A stretch of 64,000 nt of DNA from Pseudoroseicyclus_A sp041714655 (GTDB lineage: Bacteria > Pseudomonadota > Alphaproteobacteria > Rhodobacterales > Rhodobacteraceae): contig NZ_CP168219.1 in assembly GCF_041714655.1 (NCBI RefSeq), forward strand, positions 1,798,001-1,862,000, read 5' to 3'. How positions within the stretch are numbered: position 1 is the first letter of the stretch; the number at the start of each line of letters is the position of its first letter. The translations under genes and the position numbers were made by a program. The notes below the pieces were generated by a model. The model was not told the origin of the DNA. It saw only the letters and a list, made by a program, of their open reading frames with translations, and made no database searches. Positions 34,479 through 45,078 of this stretch are shown in pieces.

Positions 34479-35957
34479 TCAGTGGCCGCCGTGATGGGCG
34501 GGCGGGCCGCCCATGTCCGGCGGGCGGCGGACGAAGAAGCCGGCCACGATCAGCCCCAGCGAGATGATCGCGGCGGCGAGGAAGCCGGCGTGCAGCCCCT
34601 CCGCCGTCGCCGGCAGCGCGTCCACCCCCGAGGCCAGCGCATTGCCCGTGCGGATCGTCATGATCGAGACGAAGAGCGCGATGCCCGCCGCGCCGGATAC
34701 CTGCTGCGCCGTGCCGAGCACCGCCGAGCCGTAGCTGTAGAGCTTCGGCGGCAGCGAGCCGAGCGACGAGGTGAAGAGCGGCGTGAAGAGAAGCGCCAGG
34801 CCGATGGACAGCACCACATGGCCGCCGAGCACGACGAGGATCGGCGTGTCCATCCCGTAGCTCTGCATCGTCCAGAGCGCGCCGGAGACGAGCACGGCCC
34901 CCGGGATCACCAGCTTGCGCGCGCCGATCCTGTCGAAGAGCCGCCCGACTATGGGCGCCATGAGCCCCATGACGAGCCCGCCGGGCAAGAGGAGCAGGCC
35001 CGACGACAGCGCGGAAAGCCCGAGGACATTCTGCATGTAGAGCGGCAGCAGGATGATCATCCCGAAGAGCGCCATCATCGCGAGGCACATCATGGCGACG
35101 GAGACGGAGAAGACGCGGATCTTGAAGGTCCGCAGGTCGAGGAGCGCCCGGTCCTGCGGCGCCAGCACGATCTGCCGCCAGATGAAGAGCGCCAGCACGA
35201 CGCCGCCCACAACCAGCGGCACCCAGAGCGGCACCAGCGCCTCATGCGTCGGCGCGAGGCTCTCGCCGATGGACGACAGCCCGTAGACCAGCCCGCCGAA
35301 GCCGATGGCCGACAGCGGCACCGACAGAAGGTCGAGCTTCGGCCGCCGGGGTTCGGTGACGTTCACCAGCTTCAGCGCACCGAGAAGCAGCGCCGCAAGA
35401 CCGATCGGCAGGACGATCCAGAACATCCAGCGCCAGTGCAGGTAGTTGAGGATGATGCCCGAGATCGTCGGCCCGATGGCCGGCGCGACGGAGATGACGA
35501 TGGAGATATTGCCCATGGTCTGGCCGCGCTTCGCGGGCGGGACCAGGGTCATGACCGTGGTCATGAGAAGCGGCATCATCATCGCCGTGCCCACCGCCTG
35601 CACGACCCGCCCGCCGATCAGCATCGGCAGACCCGGCGCCAGCGCGCAGATGAGCGTGCCGAGCGAGAAGAATCCCATGGCGGCGAGGAACACCGGCCGG
35701 GTGTGGAACCGCTGCAGCAGGAAGCCGGTGATCGGAATCACGACCGCCATGGTCAGCAGGAACGCCGTCGTCAGCCATTGCGCGGCGCTGGCGGTGACGC
35801 CGAGATCCGACATCAGCCGCGGCAGCGCCACGGACATGATGGTCTCGTTGAGAATCACCGTGAAGGCAGAGACGAGCAGAAGCCCGATCACCAGCGAGTT
35901 GCGGGCGGAATCGTCGGGTCCGTCCGGGGCGGATGCGTTGGTATCAACCGTTGTCAT
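34479..35957 (-). CDS. DHA2-family MFS drug efflux transporter (EmrB-like)
   Basis: A 492-residue transporter with about 14 predicted helices. It has the first-helix ASAAQWLTTAFLLTMAVVIP, the motif-A equivalent QRFHTRPVFLAAMGFFSLGT and the motif-C-like SVAPAIGPTISGIIL. EmrB-type carriers expel hydrophobic toxicants, often with an EmrA fusion protein; no emrA is adjacent. The C-terminus is His/Gly-rich (PPAHHGGH). It is a monocistronic gene. Confidence 0.9.
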   Translation of the reverse strand: MTTVDTNASAPDGPDDSARNSLVIGLLLVSAFTVILNETIMSVALPRLMSDLGVTASAAQWLTTAFLLTMAVVIPITGFLLQRFHTRPVFLAAMGFFSLGTLICALAPGLPMLIGGRVVQAVGTAMMMPLLMTTVMTLVPPAKRGQTMGNISIVISVAPAIGPTISGIILNYLHWRWMFWIVLPIGLAALLLGALKLVNVTEPRRPKLDLLSVPLSAIGFGGLVYGLSSIGESLAPTHEALVPLWVPLVVGGVVLALFIWRQIVLAPQDRALLDLRTFKIRVFSVSVAMMCLAMMALFGMIILLPLYMQNVLGLSALSSGLLLLPGGLVMGLMAPIVGRLFDRIGARKLVIPGAVLVSGALWTMQSYGMDTPILVVLGGHVVLSIGLALLFTPLFTSSLGSLPPKLYSYGSAVLGTAQQVSGAAGIALFVSIMTIRTGNALASGVDALPATAEGLHAGFLAAAIISLGLIVAGFFVRRPPDMGGPPAHHGGH

Positions 35958-36080
35958 GGGACATCTCTAAATGCGAATGGCCGGGAGAGTCCGGCCATGG
36001 CGTGCTGCCTCGCCCGCACGGCCCGGGAAGTCAAGCCGCGGCGCCCCTGCCCTCCGCGGAATTTCGCCCTTGGCCCTCGC

Positions 36081-37262
36081 TCAGCGCGACAGCGCGGCGA
36101 TGGCGCCCCGAAGCTCGGCGAGGCCGACATGGCGGCCGACGAGCGGATAGCCGGGCTGGGCGCGGCGGCGCGAATCGTCGGACATGTCGAGCCCGTGGTC
36201 GGGGCGGTAGGGGATCGAATGGTCCGTGCGGCCCTCGGAGCGGCGGCGGGCCTCTTCCGCGAGGATCGCCTTGATCAGCGCGAGCATGTCGACATCGCCG
36301 GTCAGATGGCCGGATTCGTGGAAGGTGCCCTCGGGGCCGGCGCCGTCGCTGCCCTCCCGCGCTACATTGCGCAGGTGGATGAAGGGCACGCGGTGGCCCC
36401 AGCGGCGCATGATGGCGGGCAGGTCGTTGTCGCCCCGCGCGCCGAGCGAGCCGGAGCAGAGCGTCATGCCGTTGGCCGCCGCATCGACGGCAGTCAGGAC
36501 GGCGGCGTAATCCGCCTCCGTCGACATGATCCGTGGCAGGCCGAGAAGCGGGAACGGCGGGTCGTCGGGATGGCAGCAGAGCCGCACGCCGAGGCTCTCG
36601 GCGACGGGCACCACCTCTTCGAGGAAGGCGATCAGATGGGCGCGGAGGCCTTCCGGCCCCAGATCGGCATAGGCGGCGAGCTCGTCGCGGAGCTTGGCGA
36701 GCGAAAGGCCCTCGGGCTCCCCCGGCAGGCCGAAGAGGATGGCGCGGGTGAGCTGATCGCGGGCGGCCTCGTCCATGGCGGCGGCGCGGGCTCCCGCGGC
36801 CTCGGCAATGTCATCGGGATAGGAGGCCCCTGCCCGCTCAAGCACATGCAGGTCGAAGGCGGCGAAATCGACATAGTCGAAGCGCATGCAGGTGGCGCCG
36901 GAAGGCAGCGGCCAGGCGAGGTCCGTCCGCGTCCAGTCGAGGACCGGCATGAAATTGTAGCAGATCACCTCGATCCCTGCCCGGGCGAGGTTCTCGAGGC
37001 TCGCGCACCAGGTGGCGATGTGATCGCGCCATGGGCCGGTCTGGCGCTTGATTGCCTCGCTGACCGGCAGCGATTCGACGACCTCCCAGTTCATGCCGCC
37101 GGCACGGACCTCCGCCTGGCGCCTGGCGATCTCTTCCGGTGTCCAGAGTTCGCCGGGGCGCAGGTGGTGGAGGGCCGAGACCACGGCGGGCACGCCGGTC
37201 TGGCGGACATCCTCGATGGAAACCGGGTCCTGCGGCCCGAACCAGCGCCAGCTCTCGCGCAT
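36081..37262 (-). CDS. uxuA: Mannonate dehydratase
   Basis: A 393-residue UxuA that converts D-mannonate to 2-keto-3-deoxygluconate in hexuronate breakdown. Landmarks are MRESWRWFGPQDPVSIEDVR, ICYNFMPVLDWTRTDL, the metal-binding LCCHPDDPPFPLLGLPRIMS, CSGSLGARGDND and the C-terminal PYRPDHGLDM. It is divergent from a GntR regulator and a TRAP transporter, which together suggest a glucuronate/mannonate utilisation locus. Confidence 0.97.
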   Translation of the reverse strand: MRESWRWFGPQDPVSIEDVRQTGVPAVVSALHHLRPGELWTPEEIARRQAEVRAGGMNWEVVESLPVSEAIKRQTGPWRDHIATWCASLENLARAGIEVICYNFMPVLDWTRTDLAWPLPSGATCMRFDYVDFAAFDLHVLERAGASYPDDIAEAAGARAAAMDEAARDQLTRAILFGLPGEPEGLSLAKLRDELAAYADLGPEGLRAHLIAFLEEVVPVAESLGVRLCCHPDDPPFPLLGLPRIMSTEADYAAVLTAVDAAANGMTLCSGSLGARGDNDLPAIMRRWGHRVPFIHLRNVAREGSDGAGPEGTFHESGHLTGDVDMLALIKAILAEEARRRSEGRTDHSIPYRPDHGLDMSDDSRRRAQPGYPLVGRHVGLAELRGAIAALSR

Positions 37263-37344
37263 GAAATCTCCCCCCGTCCCAACACCTTGCGGCCCGTCTC
37301 TCGCCTATGGCTTTTCGCCTCTGCGGGCGGAGCCGTCCAGCACA

Positions 37345-37363
37345 TTGTTGACTAGTATGGTAG
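37345..37363. promoter_or_regulatory. Candidate GntR operator between uxuA and its regulator
   Basis: TTGTTGACTA fits the FadR-type TNGT...ACNA pattern, and the adjoining CTAGTATGGTAG is an imperfect palindrome. Both lie in the 132-nt divergent promoter region. Assignment is by position and pattern only. Confidence 0.35.
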
Positions 37364-37394
37364 AATGGTGCAACCACGACGTCAGGGAGTGAGG

Positions 37395-38072
37395 ATGACA
37401 ATTCAACCGGACCAGCGTGCGCTCGACGACAGCCAGCCCATCGGCGGCCAGCTCTACGACATGCTGCGCCTGCGCATCGTGCGGGGCGAGCTGGCGCCGG
37501 GGATGCGCCTGTCGGAGGCCGGGGTGGCGGCGGAATTCGCCATCTCGCGGCAGCCCGTCCGCGAGGTGTTCATCCGCCTCGCCGAGGACGGCCTGCTGGA
37601 GATCCGGCCCCAGCGGGGCTCCATCGTTCCCAAGATTTCCCGCCAGCGGGTGGAGGAGGCGCGCTTCGTGCGCGAGGCCATCGAGGCCGATGTCGTCAAG
37701 CTCGCCGCCCGGGCGCTCGCGCCCTCGGCGCTGCAGGAGCTCGACGCCCTCCTCGCCCGGCAGGAGGCGGCGGCGGATGTCCATGCCTTCGTCGAGCTCG
37801 ACGATGCCTTCCACCGGGCGCTGGCCGAAGGCGTCGGCCGGGCCCATGCCTGGGCGGTGATCGAGACGCTGAAGGCGCAGCTCGACCGGGTGCGCTACCT
37901 CAGCCTCACCCGCTTCCCCAAGGCGAAGCTCATCGGCCAGCACCGCGCCGTGGTCGAGGCGATCCGCGCCGGCGATGCCGCCGCCGCCGAGACCGCCATG
38001 CGCACGCATCTCAATACCATCGTCGACGATCTGCCCGTGATCGCCGCCGAGAACGAGACCCACTTCACGTGA
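37395..38072 (+). CDS. GntR-family regulator (FCD subfamily), probable uronate-locus repressor
   Basis: A 225-residue regulator starting MTIQPDQRALDDSQPIGGQL, with a winged-helix domain (LRLRIVRGELAPGMRLSEAG; ISRQPVREVFIRLAEDGLLE) and an FCD domain (VREAIEADVVKLAARAL; HRAVVEAIRAGDAAAAETAM). The start at 37395 is preferred to an upstream in-frame ATG because it follows AGGGAGTGAGG. It is divergent from uxuA and upstream of the TRAP genes, so it probably controls both and responds to a uronate intermediate. Confidence 0.9.
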   Translation: MTIQPDQRALDDSQPIGGQLYDMLRLRIVRGELAPGMRLSEAGVAAEFAISRQPVREVFIRLAEDGLLEIRPQRGSIVPKISRQRVEEARFVREAIEADVVKLAARALAPSALQELDALLARQEAAADVHAFVELDDAFHRALAEGVGRAHAWAVIETLKAQLDRVRYLSLTRFPKAKLIGQHRAVVEAIRAGDAAAAETAMRTHLNTIVDDLPVIAAENETHFT

Positions 38073-38119
38073 GGACAAGCGGGGGGAGAGAGCCCCGCAC
38101 CAACAGGAGGAGACCCATC

Positions 38120-39088
38120 ATGAAACACCTGACCGCTGCCAGCGTCCTGGCCCTCTGCGTCGGCTCCGCCGCGCTCGCCCAGGATTTCACGCTCAACATC
38201 AACACGGCCCTCGCCACCTCCGACCCGCTCTATGCCGGGCTCGAGGCGCTGCGCGACAATGTCGCCGAGGCCTCAGGCGGCCAGCTCGCAATCGTGCTCT
38301 ACCCCAATTCGCAGCTCGGCCCCGATGAGGACGTGCTCGAGCAGGCCCGCGCCGGCGCCCCCGTGGCCGTCGTCGTCGATGGCGGCCGGCTCGCCGTCTA
38401 TCAGGAAGAGATGGGCATCCTCGGCGCGCCCTTCCTCGCCTCCGGCTACGAGGGCATCCGCAATGTCGTGACCTCGGATGTCTTCCAGGGCTGGGTCGAC
38501 GAGATGGCCGACACGTCCGGACTGCAGGTGCTCAGCTTCAACTGGTGGCAGGGCGAGCGGCACCTTCTGACCAACAAGGCGATCACCGGGCCGGAGGACC
38601 TCGCCGGCATCCGCATGCGCACCCCCGGCGCGCCGGTCTGGATGGGCACGATCGAGGCGATGGGCGCGACGCCCACGCCGATGCCCTGGGCCGATGTCTA
38701 TTCGGCGCTGTCGTCGAATGTCATCGACGGGGCGGAGGCGCAGTTCCCCGCCATCGTCGGCGCCAACCTGCAGGAGGTGATCGACCACGTCACCAAGACC
38801 GGCCACATCAACCTGATCACCGGCCTCGTGACCTCGGCCCAATGGTTCGACACGCTGCCGGAGGATCTGCAGGCGATCCTGCTGGAAGAGAGCCTCAAGG
38901 CCGGCGACATCGCGTCTTACGGCACGCAGGACAGCCTCGACGCCATAGAGCAGCAGCTCGTCGATGCCGGCGTGACGGTCGACGAGATCGACACCGCGAT
39001 CTTCCGCGACGCCACGGCGAAGGTCTACGACGACCTCGGCTATGGTGACCTGCGCGACCAGGTGCAGGCGATCGCCGCCGGCAACTGA
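38120..39088 (+). CDS. dctP: TRAP transporter substrate-binding protein (DctP family)
   Basis: A 322-residue periplasmic protein with signal peptide MKHLTAASVLALCVGSAALA. The DctP core has LYPNSQLGPDEDVLEQARAG, the carboxylate-binding arginine in DLAGIRMRTPGAP and VIDGAEAQFPAIVGANLQEV. It follows AGGAGGA. With uxuA nearby the ligand is probably a hexuronate or aldonate. This is inferred from context. Confidence 0.92.
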   Translation: MKHLTAASVLALCVGSAALAQDFTLNINTALATSDPLYAGLEALRDNVAEASGGQLAIVLYPNSQLGPDEDVLEQARAGAPVAVVVDGGRLAVYQEEMGILGAPFLASGYEGIRNVVTSDVFQGWVDEMADTSGLQVLSFNWWQGERHLLTNKAITGPEDLAGIRMRTPGAPVWMGTIEAMGATPTPMPWADVYSALSSNVIDGAEAQFPAIVGANLQEVIDHVTKTGHINLITGLVTSAQWFDTLPEDLQAILLEESLKAGDIASYGTQDSLDAIEQQLVDAGVTVDEIDTAIFRDATAKVYDDLGYGDLRDQVQAIAAGN

Positions 39089-39145
39089 CGCGCGAGATGG
39101 CGCGGCGGGCTTTCGGGCCCGCCGCCTGACCCGTCGGGAGGGGGA

Positions 39146-39670
39146 ATGCAAAAGCTCTACACCCGCGCCGAATTCATCACCGGCGCGCTGATCCTGTCGG
39201 CCATCACCGGGCTGGTCTTCGTGGCAGCCGTGATGCGCACCTTCGGGCATCCGCTCGTCTGGTCGGTCGACCTCGCGCAGCTTCTCTTCATCTGGCTCTG
39301 CTTCATCGGCGCCTGCCGGGCGCTGCGGCAGCGCGCGCATCTGGGCGTCGATCTCGTGATCCGGCTCCTGCCCTATCGCGCCCGCCGCTGGGTCGAGACC
39401 GGGATCGCAATCCTGACGCTGGCCTTTCTGGCCGTCCTCGCCGTCGAGGGCGTGAAGCTCACACTTCTCAACATCGAGCGGCAGTTCGGGGATTCCGGCC
39501 TCTCTTACGCCTGGGTGACCATCGCCGTGCCGGTAGGCTCGCTGCTCTTCGCCGGCAACATCATCGCCAATCTGGTGGATGCCTGGCGCTCCACCGACCG
39601 GCTGGTCTTCGACCGCAACCTTCCGCCCGACGCCGCCATGGCCGTCGAGGGCCGGACGGAGACGATCTGA
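39146..39670 (+). CDS. dctQ: TRAP transporter small permease (DctQ family)
   Basis: A 174-residue, four-helix protein with the family segments WSVDLAQLLFIWLCFIGACR and RQRAHLGVDLVIRLLPYRAR. It couples to DctM in the inner membrane. Its stop overlaps the dctM start by one base (TGATG). Confidence 0.92.
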   Translation: MQKLYTRAEFITGALILSAITGLVFVAAVMRTFGHPLVWSVDLAQLLFIWLCFIGACRALRQRAHLGVDLVIRLLPYRARRWVETGIAILTLAFLAVLAVEGVKLTLLNIERQFGDSGLSYAWVTIAVPVGSLLFAGNIIANLVDAWRSTDRLVFDRNLPPDAAMAVEGRTETI

Positions 39671-40950
39671 TGGGGATGATCTCGCTGGTCTTCGTGATCC
39701 TGATGGTGCTCGGCGCCCCCATCGCCATCGCCATCGGCATGGCGGGCTTCACCTTCTTCCTTGAATCGGACGTGATGCCGCTCTCCATCGCCGTGCAGAA
39801 GATCGCGACGGTGAGCCAGAGCTTCCCGCTCCTCGCCGTGCCCTTCTTCATCTTCGCCGGCCACCTGATGAACGAAAGCGGCATCTCCGAGCGGCTCTTC
39901 CGCTTCTCGCATGTCGCGGTGAGCTGGATGGCGGGCGGGCTCGCGCAGGTCTCGATCATCCTCTCGACGCTGATGGGCGGCGTCTCCGGCGCCGCCGTGG
40001 CCGATGCGGCGATGGAGGCGCGGGTGATCGGGCCGCAGATGCTGGCCCAGGGCTATTCCAAGGGATTCACCGCCGCCGTCATCGCGCTGTCGTCGCTCAT
40101 CACCGCCACCATCCCGCCGGCCATCGGGCTGATCCTTTACGGCTATGTCGGACAGGTCTCCATCGGGCGGCTCTTCATGGCCGGCATTGTGCCGGGCCTT
40201 CTGATGATGACCTTCCTCATGATCGCCGCCTGGGCGATTTCGCGCCGGCGCGGCTATCGCGACCCCGAGGCGGTGAAGCCCACCGCCCGCGCCCTCGGCC
40301 GCGCGGCCTGGGATGCGAAATGGGCGCTCCTGTTCCCCGTGCTGCTGATCGTGTCGATCCGCGGCGGCATCTTCACGCCCTCCGAGGTCGGCGCCTTCGC
40401 CGTCGTCTATGCGATCCTCGTCGGCACGCTGGGCCACCGCGAGATGACCTTCGCCAGGCTGAAGGCCGCCATCGGCGATGCGCTCTCCGACATCGGCATG
40501 GTGATGCTCATCATCCTCTTCTCGGGGATGCTCGGCTTCGCCATCATCTTCCTGCGGGTGCCGCAGGAGGTGGCGGACACGCTGCTCACCGGGCTGCAGA
40601 ACCCCATCGTCATCGTCACCGTCGTGCTCGCGGCGCTCTTCGTGGCGGGGCTCTTCATCGAGAGCACGATCCTCGTGCTGCTGCTGACACCGATTCTCGT
40701 GCCGGTTGCCAAGGCCGCCGGGGTCGACCCGGTGCACTTCGGCATCCTCATGATGACCATTGTGACGCTCGGTTCCATGACCCCGCCGGTGGGGGTGGCC
40801 ATGTATACAGTTTGCTCACTGCTCGGTGTGCGGGTAGAGGATTACGTGAAGGAATCTCTACCGTTCTTTCTGGCGATCTTCCTCGTGGTGGTCGTCATAC
40901 TGTTCTTCCCGGGCCTCGTCCTCTTCCTCCCGAACTGGATGTTTGGCTGA
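39670..40950 (+). CDS. dctM: TRAP transporter large permease (DctM family)
   Basis: A 426-residue, about 12-helix permease. Conserved stretches are LLAVPFFIFAGHLMNESGIS, STLMGGVSGAAVADAAMEAR and LTPILVPVAKAAGVDPVHFG, then the C-terminal TLGSMTPPVGVAMYTVCSLL. It carries out sodium-driven uptake together with DctP and DctQ. It is the last gene of the gntR-dctPQM run. Confidence 0.94.
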   Translation: MGMISLVFVILMVLGAPIAIAIGMAGFTFFLESDVMPLSIAVQKIATVSQSFPLLAVPFFIFAGHLMNESGISERLFRFSHVAVSWMAGGLAQVSIILSTLMGGVSGAAVADAAMEARVIGPQMLAQGYSKGFTAAVIALSSLITATIPPAIGLILYGYVGQVSIGRLFMAGIVPGLLMMTFLMIAAWAISRRRGYRDPEAVKPTARALGRAAWDAKWALLFPVLLIVSIRGGIFTPSEVGAFAVVYAILVGTLGHREMTFARLKAAIGDALSDIGMVMLIILFSGMLGFAIIFLRVPQEVADTLLTGLQNPIVIVTVVLAALFVAGLFIESTILVLLLTPILVPVAKAAGVDPVHFGILMMTIVTLGSMTPPVGVAMYTVCSLLGVRVEDYVKESLPFFLAIFLVVVVILFFPGLVLFLPNWMFG

Positions 40951-40965
40951 CAAAGCCGGGGAGAT

Positions 40966-40997
40966 GCCGGTCGGCGTGCCTCCTCGCGCCGGCCGGC
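40966..40997 (+). terminator. Hairpin after dctM
   Basis: GCCGGTCGGCG and CGCCGGCCGGC form an 11-bp stem (one T-G wobble) with a 10-nt loop, 15 nt past the stop. No clear T-run. Confidence 0.5.
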
Positions 40998-41030
40998 GCC
41001 TAGGCATCTTCCGCGAAAGATCCCTGCCCC

Positions 41031-41948
41031 TCACGCCTCGGCGAGCACCTCGGCGAGGACGGAGACCGCCAGCGTCCGCGCATCCCGCGCCGACCGCACG
41101 AGGCCGATGGGCCCTTTGAGCCGCTCAAGGTCGCCCGCGCTCGCGCCGAGCGCCTGCAGCTCCATGTCCCGCAGCCCCCGTGCCCGCTGGCTGCCCTGAG
41201 CGCCGATATAGAACGCCGGCGTCTCCAGCGCCGCCTTGAGGATCGGCGGCTCCCAGTCGTGGTCGTGGAAAAAGAGCACGATGGCCGAGCGGTCGTCGGG
41301 GCGGATGTCGTCGGGCATCTTCGGGCCGGTCAGGTGGCGCGTGGCGGCGCCCGCCGCCTCGGCCATCGCCAGCGTCTCGTCGTCGGAGGTCAGCACCATC
41401 GCCGGATAGCCGGCGGAGCGGACGAGCGCCGCGAAGCTCGAGGTCTCCGGACCCTTGCCGAAGATGTAGAAGGCAATCTCCGGCGCGATATGCACGGCGA
41501 AACGCCCGCCCTGCCAGCCGGTCTCGCCCTCCCCGAGCGCCATCGCGCCGGTTTCGGCATCGACGAGCAGCGTCACCGGGCGCCGGGCGGCCCAGGCCTC
41601 GGCCACATCACGCAGCACCGCGCGGTCGGGCTCTGGCACGAGCAGCACATCGAGCCCGCCGCCGCAGGGCAGCTCGATGTCCTTGAAGGGCGAGCCCTGC
41701 CCGTAGCGCACCTGCGCCGGCCGGCCGTTCGCCCGCGCCTCCTCCGCATGGAGCGTGATGTCGGCCTCGACGCAGCCGGAGGAGAGCGAGCCGGCCCGGC
41801 GCTGGCCGTCCATCACCGCCATCATGGCGCCGATGGGCCGGTAGGAGGGCCCCTCCGTCCCGGTGATCAGCGCCAGAATGCCCGGCGCCTCCGCCTCCAG
41901 AAGCGCGTGGACGGGGCCGATGACGGAGGGCGCGGTGAGGGCTTCCAT
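41031..41948 (-). CDS. XdhC/CoxI-family protein (molybdenum cofactor maturation type)
   Basis: A 305-residue protein. The N-terminal XdhC_CoxI domain has SYRPIGAMMAVMDGQRRAGS and LSSGCVEADI. The C-terminal Rossmann-like domain contains FYIFGKGPETSSFAALVRSA and the conserved FYIGAQGSQRARGLRD. XdhC binds and sulfurates the molybdenum cofactor for xanthine dehydrogenase-type enzymes. No molybdo-enzyme gene is in the window, so its client is unknown. It follows glpK on the same strand. Confidence 0.88.
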   Translation of the reverse strand: MEALTAPSVIGPVHALLEAEAPGILALITGTEGPSYRPIGAMMAVMDGQRRAGSLSSGCVEADITLHAEEARANGRPAQVRYGQGSPFKDIELPCGGGLDVLLVPEPDRAVLRDVAEAWAARRPVTLLVDAETGAMALGEGETGWQGGRFAVHIAPEIAFYIFGKGPETSSFAALVRSAGYPAMVLTSDDETLAMAEAAGAATRHLTGPKMPDDIRPDDRSAIVLFFHDHDWEPPILKAALETPAFYIGAQGSQRARGLRDMELQALGASAGDLERLKGPIGLVRSARDARTLAVSVLAEVLAEA

Positions 41949-42024
41949 GGGGTCTCTCGAGAGGAAGGGGTGTTTACGTTGATATCATCTATTCCCGCCT
42001 GCGCCAGCTTCAACTGGCGCCGCC

Positions 42025-43479
<1,455 letters not shown>

Positions 43480-43569
43480 CGGCAGGGATTCCAGGGGCTT
43501 GCGCGGCGGTCTTGATGTAATCTCGTCATGGGCCCTCCTCCACCAGATTTGGCGGCATGGGCGCCGAGG

Positions 43570-45078
43570 TCAAGCGCCGAGCCAGTCGGCCAGCGCCTGA
43601 CGCTCGGTGGGGCTCATATGGAGCCCCAGCTTGCTGCGGCGCCAGAGGATGTCCTCCGCCGTCTGCGCCCATTCGTGGGCCTTCAGCCAAAGCACCTCGC
43701 GCTCGGTGAGCGTCGCGCCGAAGGCCTGGCCGAGGTCGGCCTCGCTCGCAGCATCGCCGAGGATGTCCCGCGCGAGGGTGCCGTAAGACCGGATGAGCCT
43801 CGACGCCCAAACCTCTGTCAGGAAGGGATATTCCCGCCGCAACGCCTCGACCAGCGCCGGGCCGCCGTCCACCGGGAAATCCCCGCCCGGCAGCGGCGCG
43901 CCGCCTGTCCAGTCTCCCGAGCCGCCGACGAGCGGCACCAGCTTCTCCATCGCCTCCTCCGCCAGCCGGCGATAGGTGGTGATCTTGCCGCCGAAGACGG
44001 AGAGGAGCGGCGGGCTGCCCTCCAGCTCCAGCCGGTAATCGCGGGTCGCGGCATTCGCGTCCTGGCCATCGTCCTGCAGCGGGCGGACGCCGGAATAGGT
44101 CCAGACGACATCCTCCGGACGCACCGGCTGGCGGAAATAGCTGGAGGCGAAGTCGCAGAGATAGGCGATCTCGGCCGCGCTCGCCTCGGGGCGCTGCTCG
44201 GCGGAGGGATGCTCCGCCTCGGTCGTGCCGATCAGCGTGAAGGCGCCCTCATAGGGGATCGCAAAGATGATGCGGCCGTCAGTGCCTTGGAAGAAGTAGC
44301 TTTTCCCGTGGGTGAAGAGCTGTGGGACGATAATGTGGCTGCCACGGACGAGGCGGATCTTCGGCGCCTCTCGCTCCGCCAGCGGGCCTTTCAGCACCTC
44401 GGTCACGAAGGGCCCGGCGGCATTGACGAGCGCCCGCGCCGCGACCTCGCGGCTGTCCGACAGGCTGACCTGCCAGAGCCCGCCCTCGCGCCGGGCGCCG
44501 GTGACGGCCGTGCGCGGCCAGACCTCCGCTCCCCGCGCCGCCGCGTCGCGCGCGTTGAGGATCACCAGCCGCGCGTCATCGACCCAGACGTCGGAATACT
44601 CAAAGGCCGTCTCGAATTTTTCTTTTAGAACTGAACCTTCCGGCCCGTTCCTCAAGTCCAGACGCGCCGTTGCCGGCAGGCGGTCGCGGCCGCCCAGATG
44701 GTCGTAGAGGAAGAGCCCGGCGCGGATCATCCAGGCCGGCCGCCGGCCCTTCGTCCAGGGCATGAGCCGCGAGACGAGGGTGGTGGTGTCGAAGCGCATC
44801 TCGGTATCGAGGGGCAGGATGAAGCGCATGGGTCGGGCGATGTGGGGCATCATGGCCCAGAGCCGCTCCCGCTCGCCAAGCGCATGGCGGACAAGGGAAA
44901 TCTCGCCGTATTCGAGATAGCGCAGCCCGCCATGGAAGAGCTTGGTCGAGGCGGAGGAGGTCCCCGAGGCGAGGTCGCCCTTCTCGGCCAGCGCCACCTT
45001 CAGGCCGCGGCCCGCCGCGTCCCGCGCGATGCCGGCGCCGTTGACGCCGCCGCCGATGACCAGAAGGTCGAACGTCAC
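43570..45078 (-). CDS. glpD: Aerobic glycerol-3-phosphate dehydrogenase
   Basis: A 502-residue FAD enzyme that oxidises glycerol 3-phosphate to dihydroxyacetone phosphate and passes electrons to quinone. The FAD motif is LLVIGGGVNGAGIARDAAGR, followed by KLFHGGLRYLEYGEISLVR, and SVFGGKITTYRRLAEEAMEK near the C-terminal domain. Its start overlaps the rlmE stop by 4 nt (ATGA), an unusual coupling of a catabolic gene to an rRNA methyltransferase gene. Confidence 0.97.
   Translation of the reverse strand: MTFDLLVIGGGVNGAGIARDAAGRGLKVALAEKGDLASGTSSASTKLFHGGLRYLEYGEISLVRHALGERERLWAMMPHIARPMRFILPLDTEMRFDTTTLVSRLMPWTKGRRPAWMIRAGLFLYDHLGGRDRLPATARLDLRNGPEGSVLKEKFETAFEYSDVWVDDARLVILNARDAAARGAEVWPRTAVTGARREGGLWQVSLSDSREVAARALVNAAGPFVTEVLKGPLAEREAPKIRLVRGSHIIVPQLFTHGKSYFFQGTDGRIIFAIPYEGAFTLIGTTEAEHPSAEQRPEASAAEIAYLCDFASSYFRQPVRPEDVVWTYSGVRPLQDDGQDANAATRDYRLELEGSPPLLSVFGGKITTYRRLAEEAMEKLVPLVGGSGDWTGGAPLPGGDFPVDGGPALVEALRREYPFLTEVWASRLIRSYGTLARDILGDAASEADLGQAFGATLTEREVLWLKAHEWAQTAEDILWRRSKLGLHMSPTERQALADWLGA

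Noticed and set aside
34482..37355. Very long plus-strand frame of 957 codons opposite the DHA2 exporter and uxuA
   Set aside because: It spans two clear minus-strand genes; its product is an Arg/Asp/His-rich low-complexity string typical of antisense reading of high-GC coding DNA.
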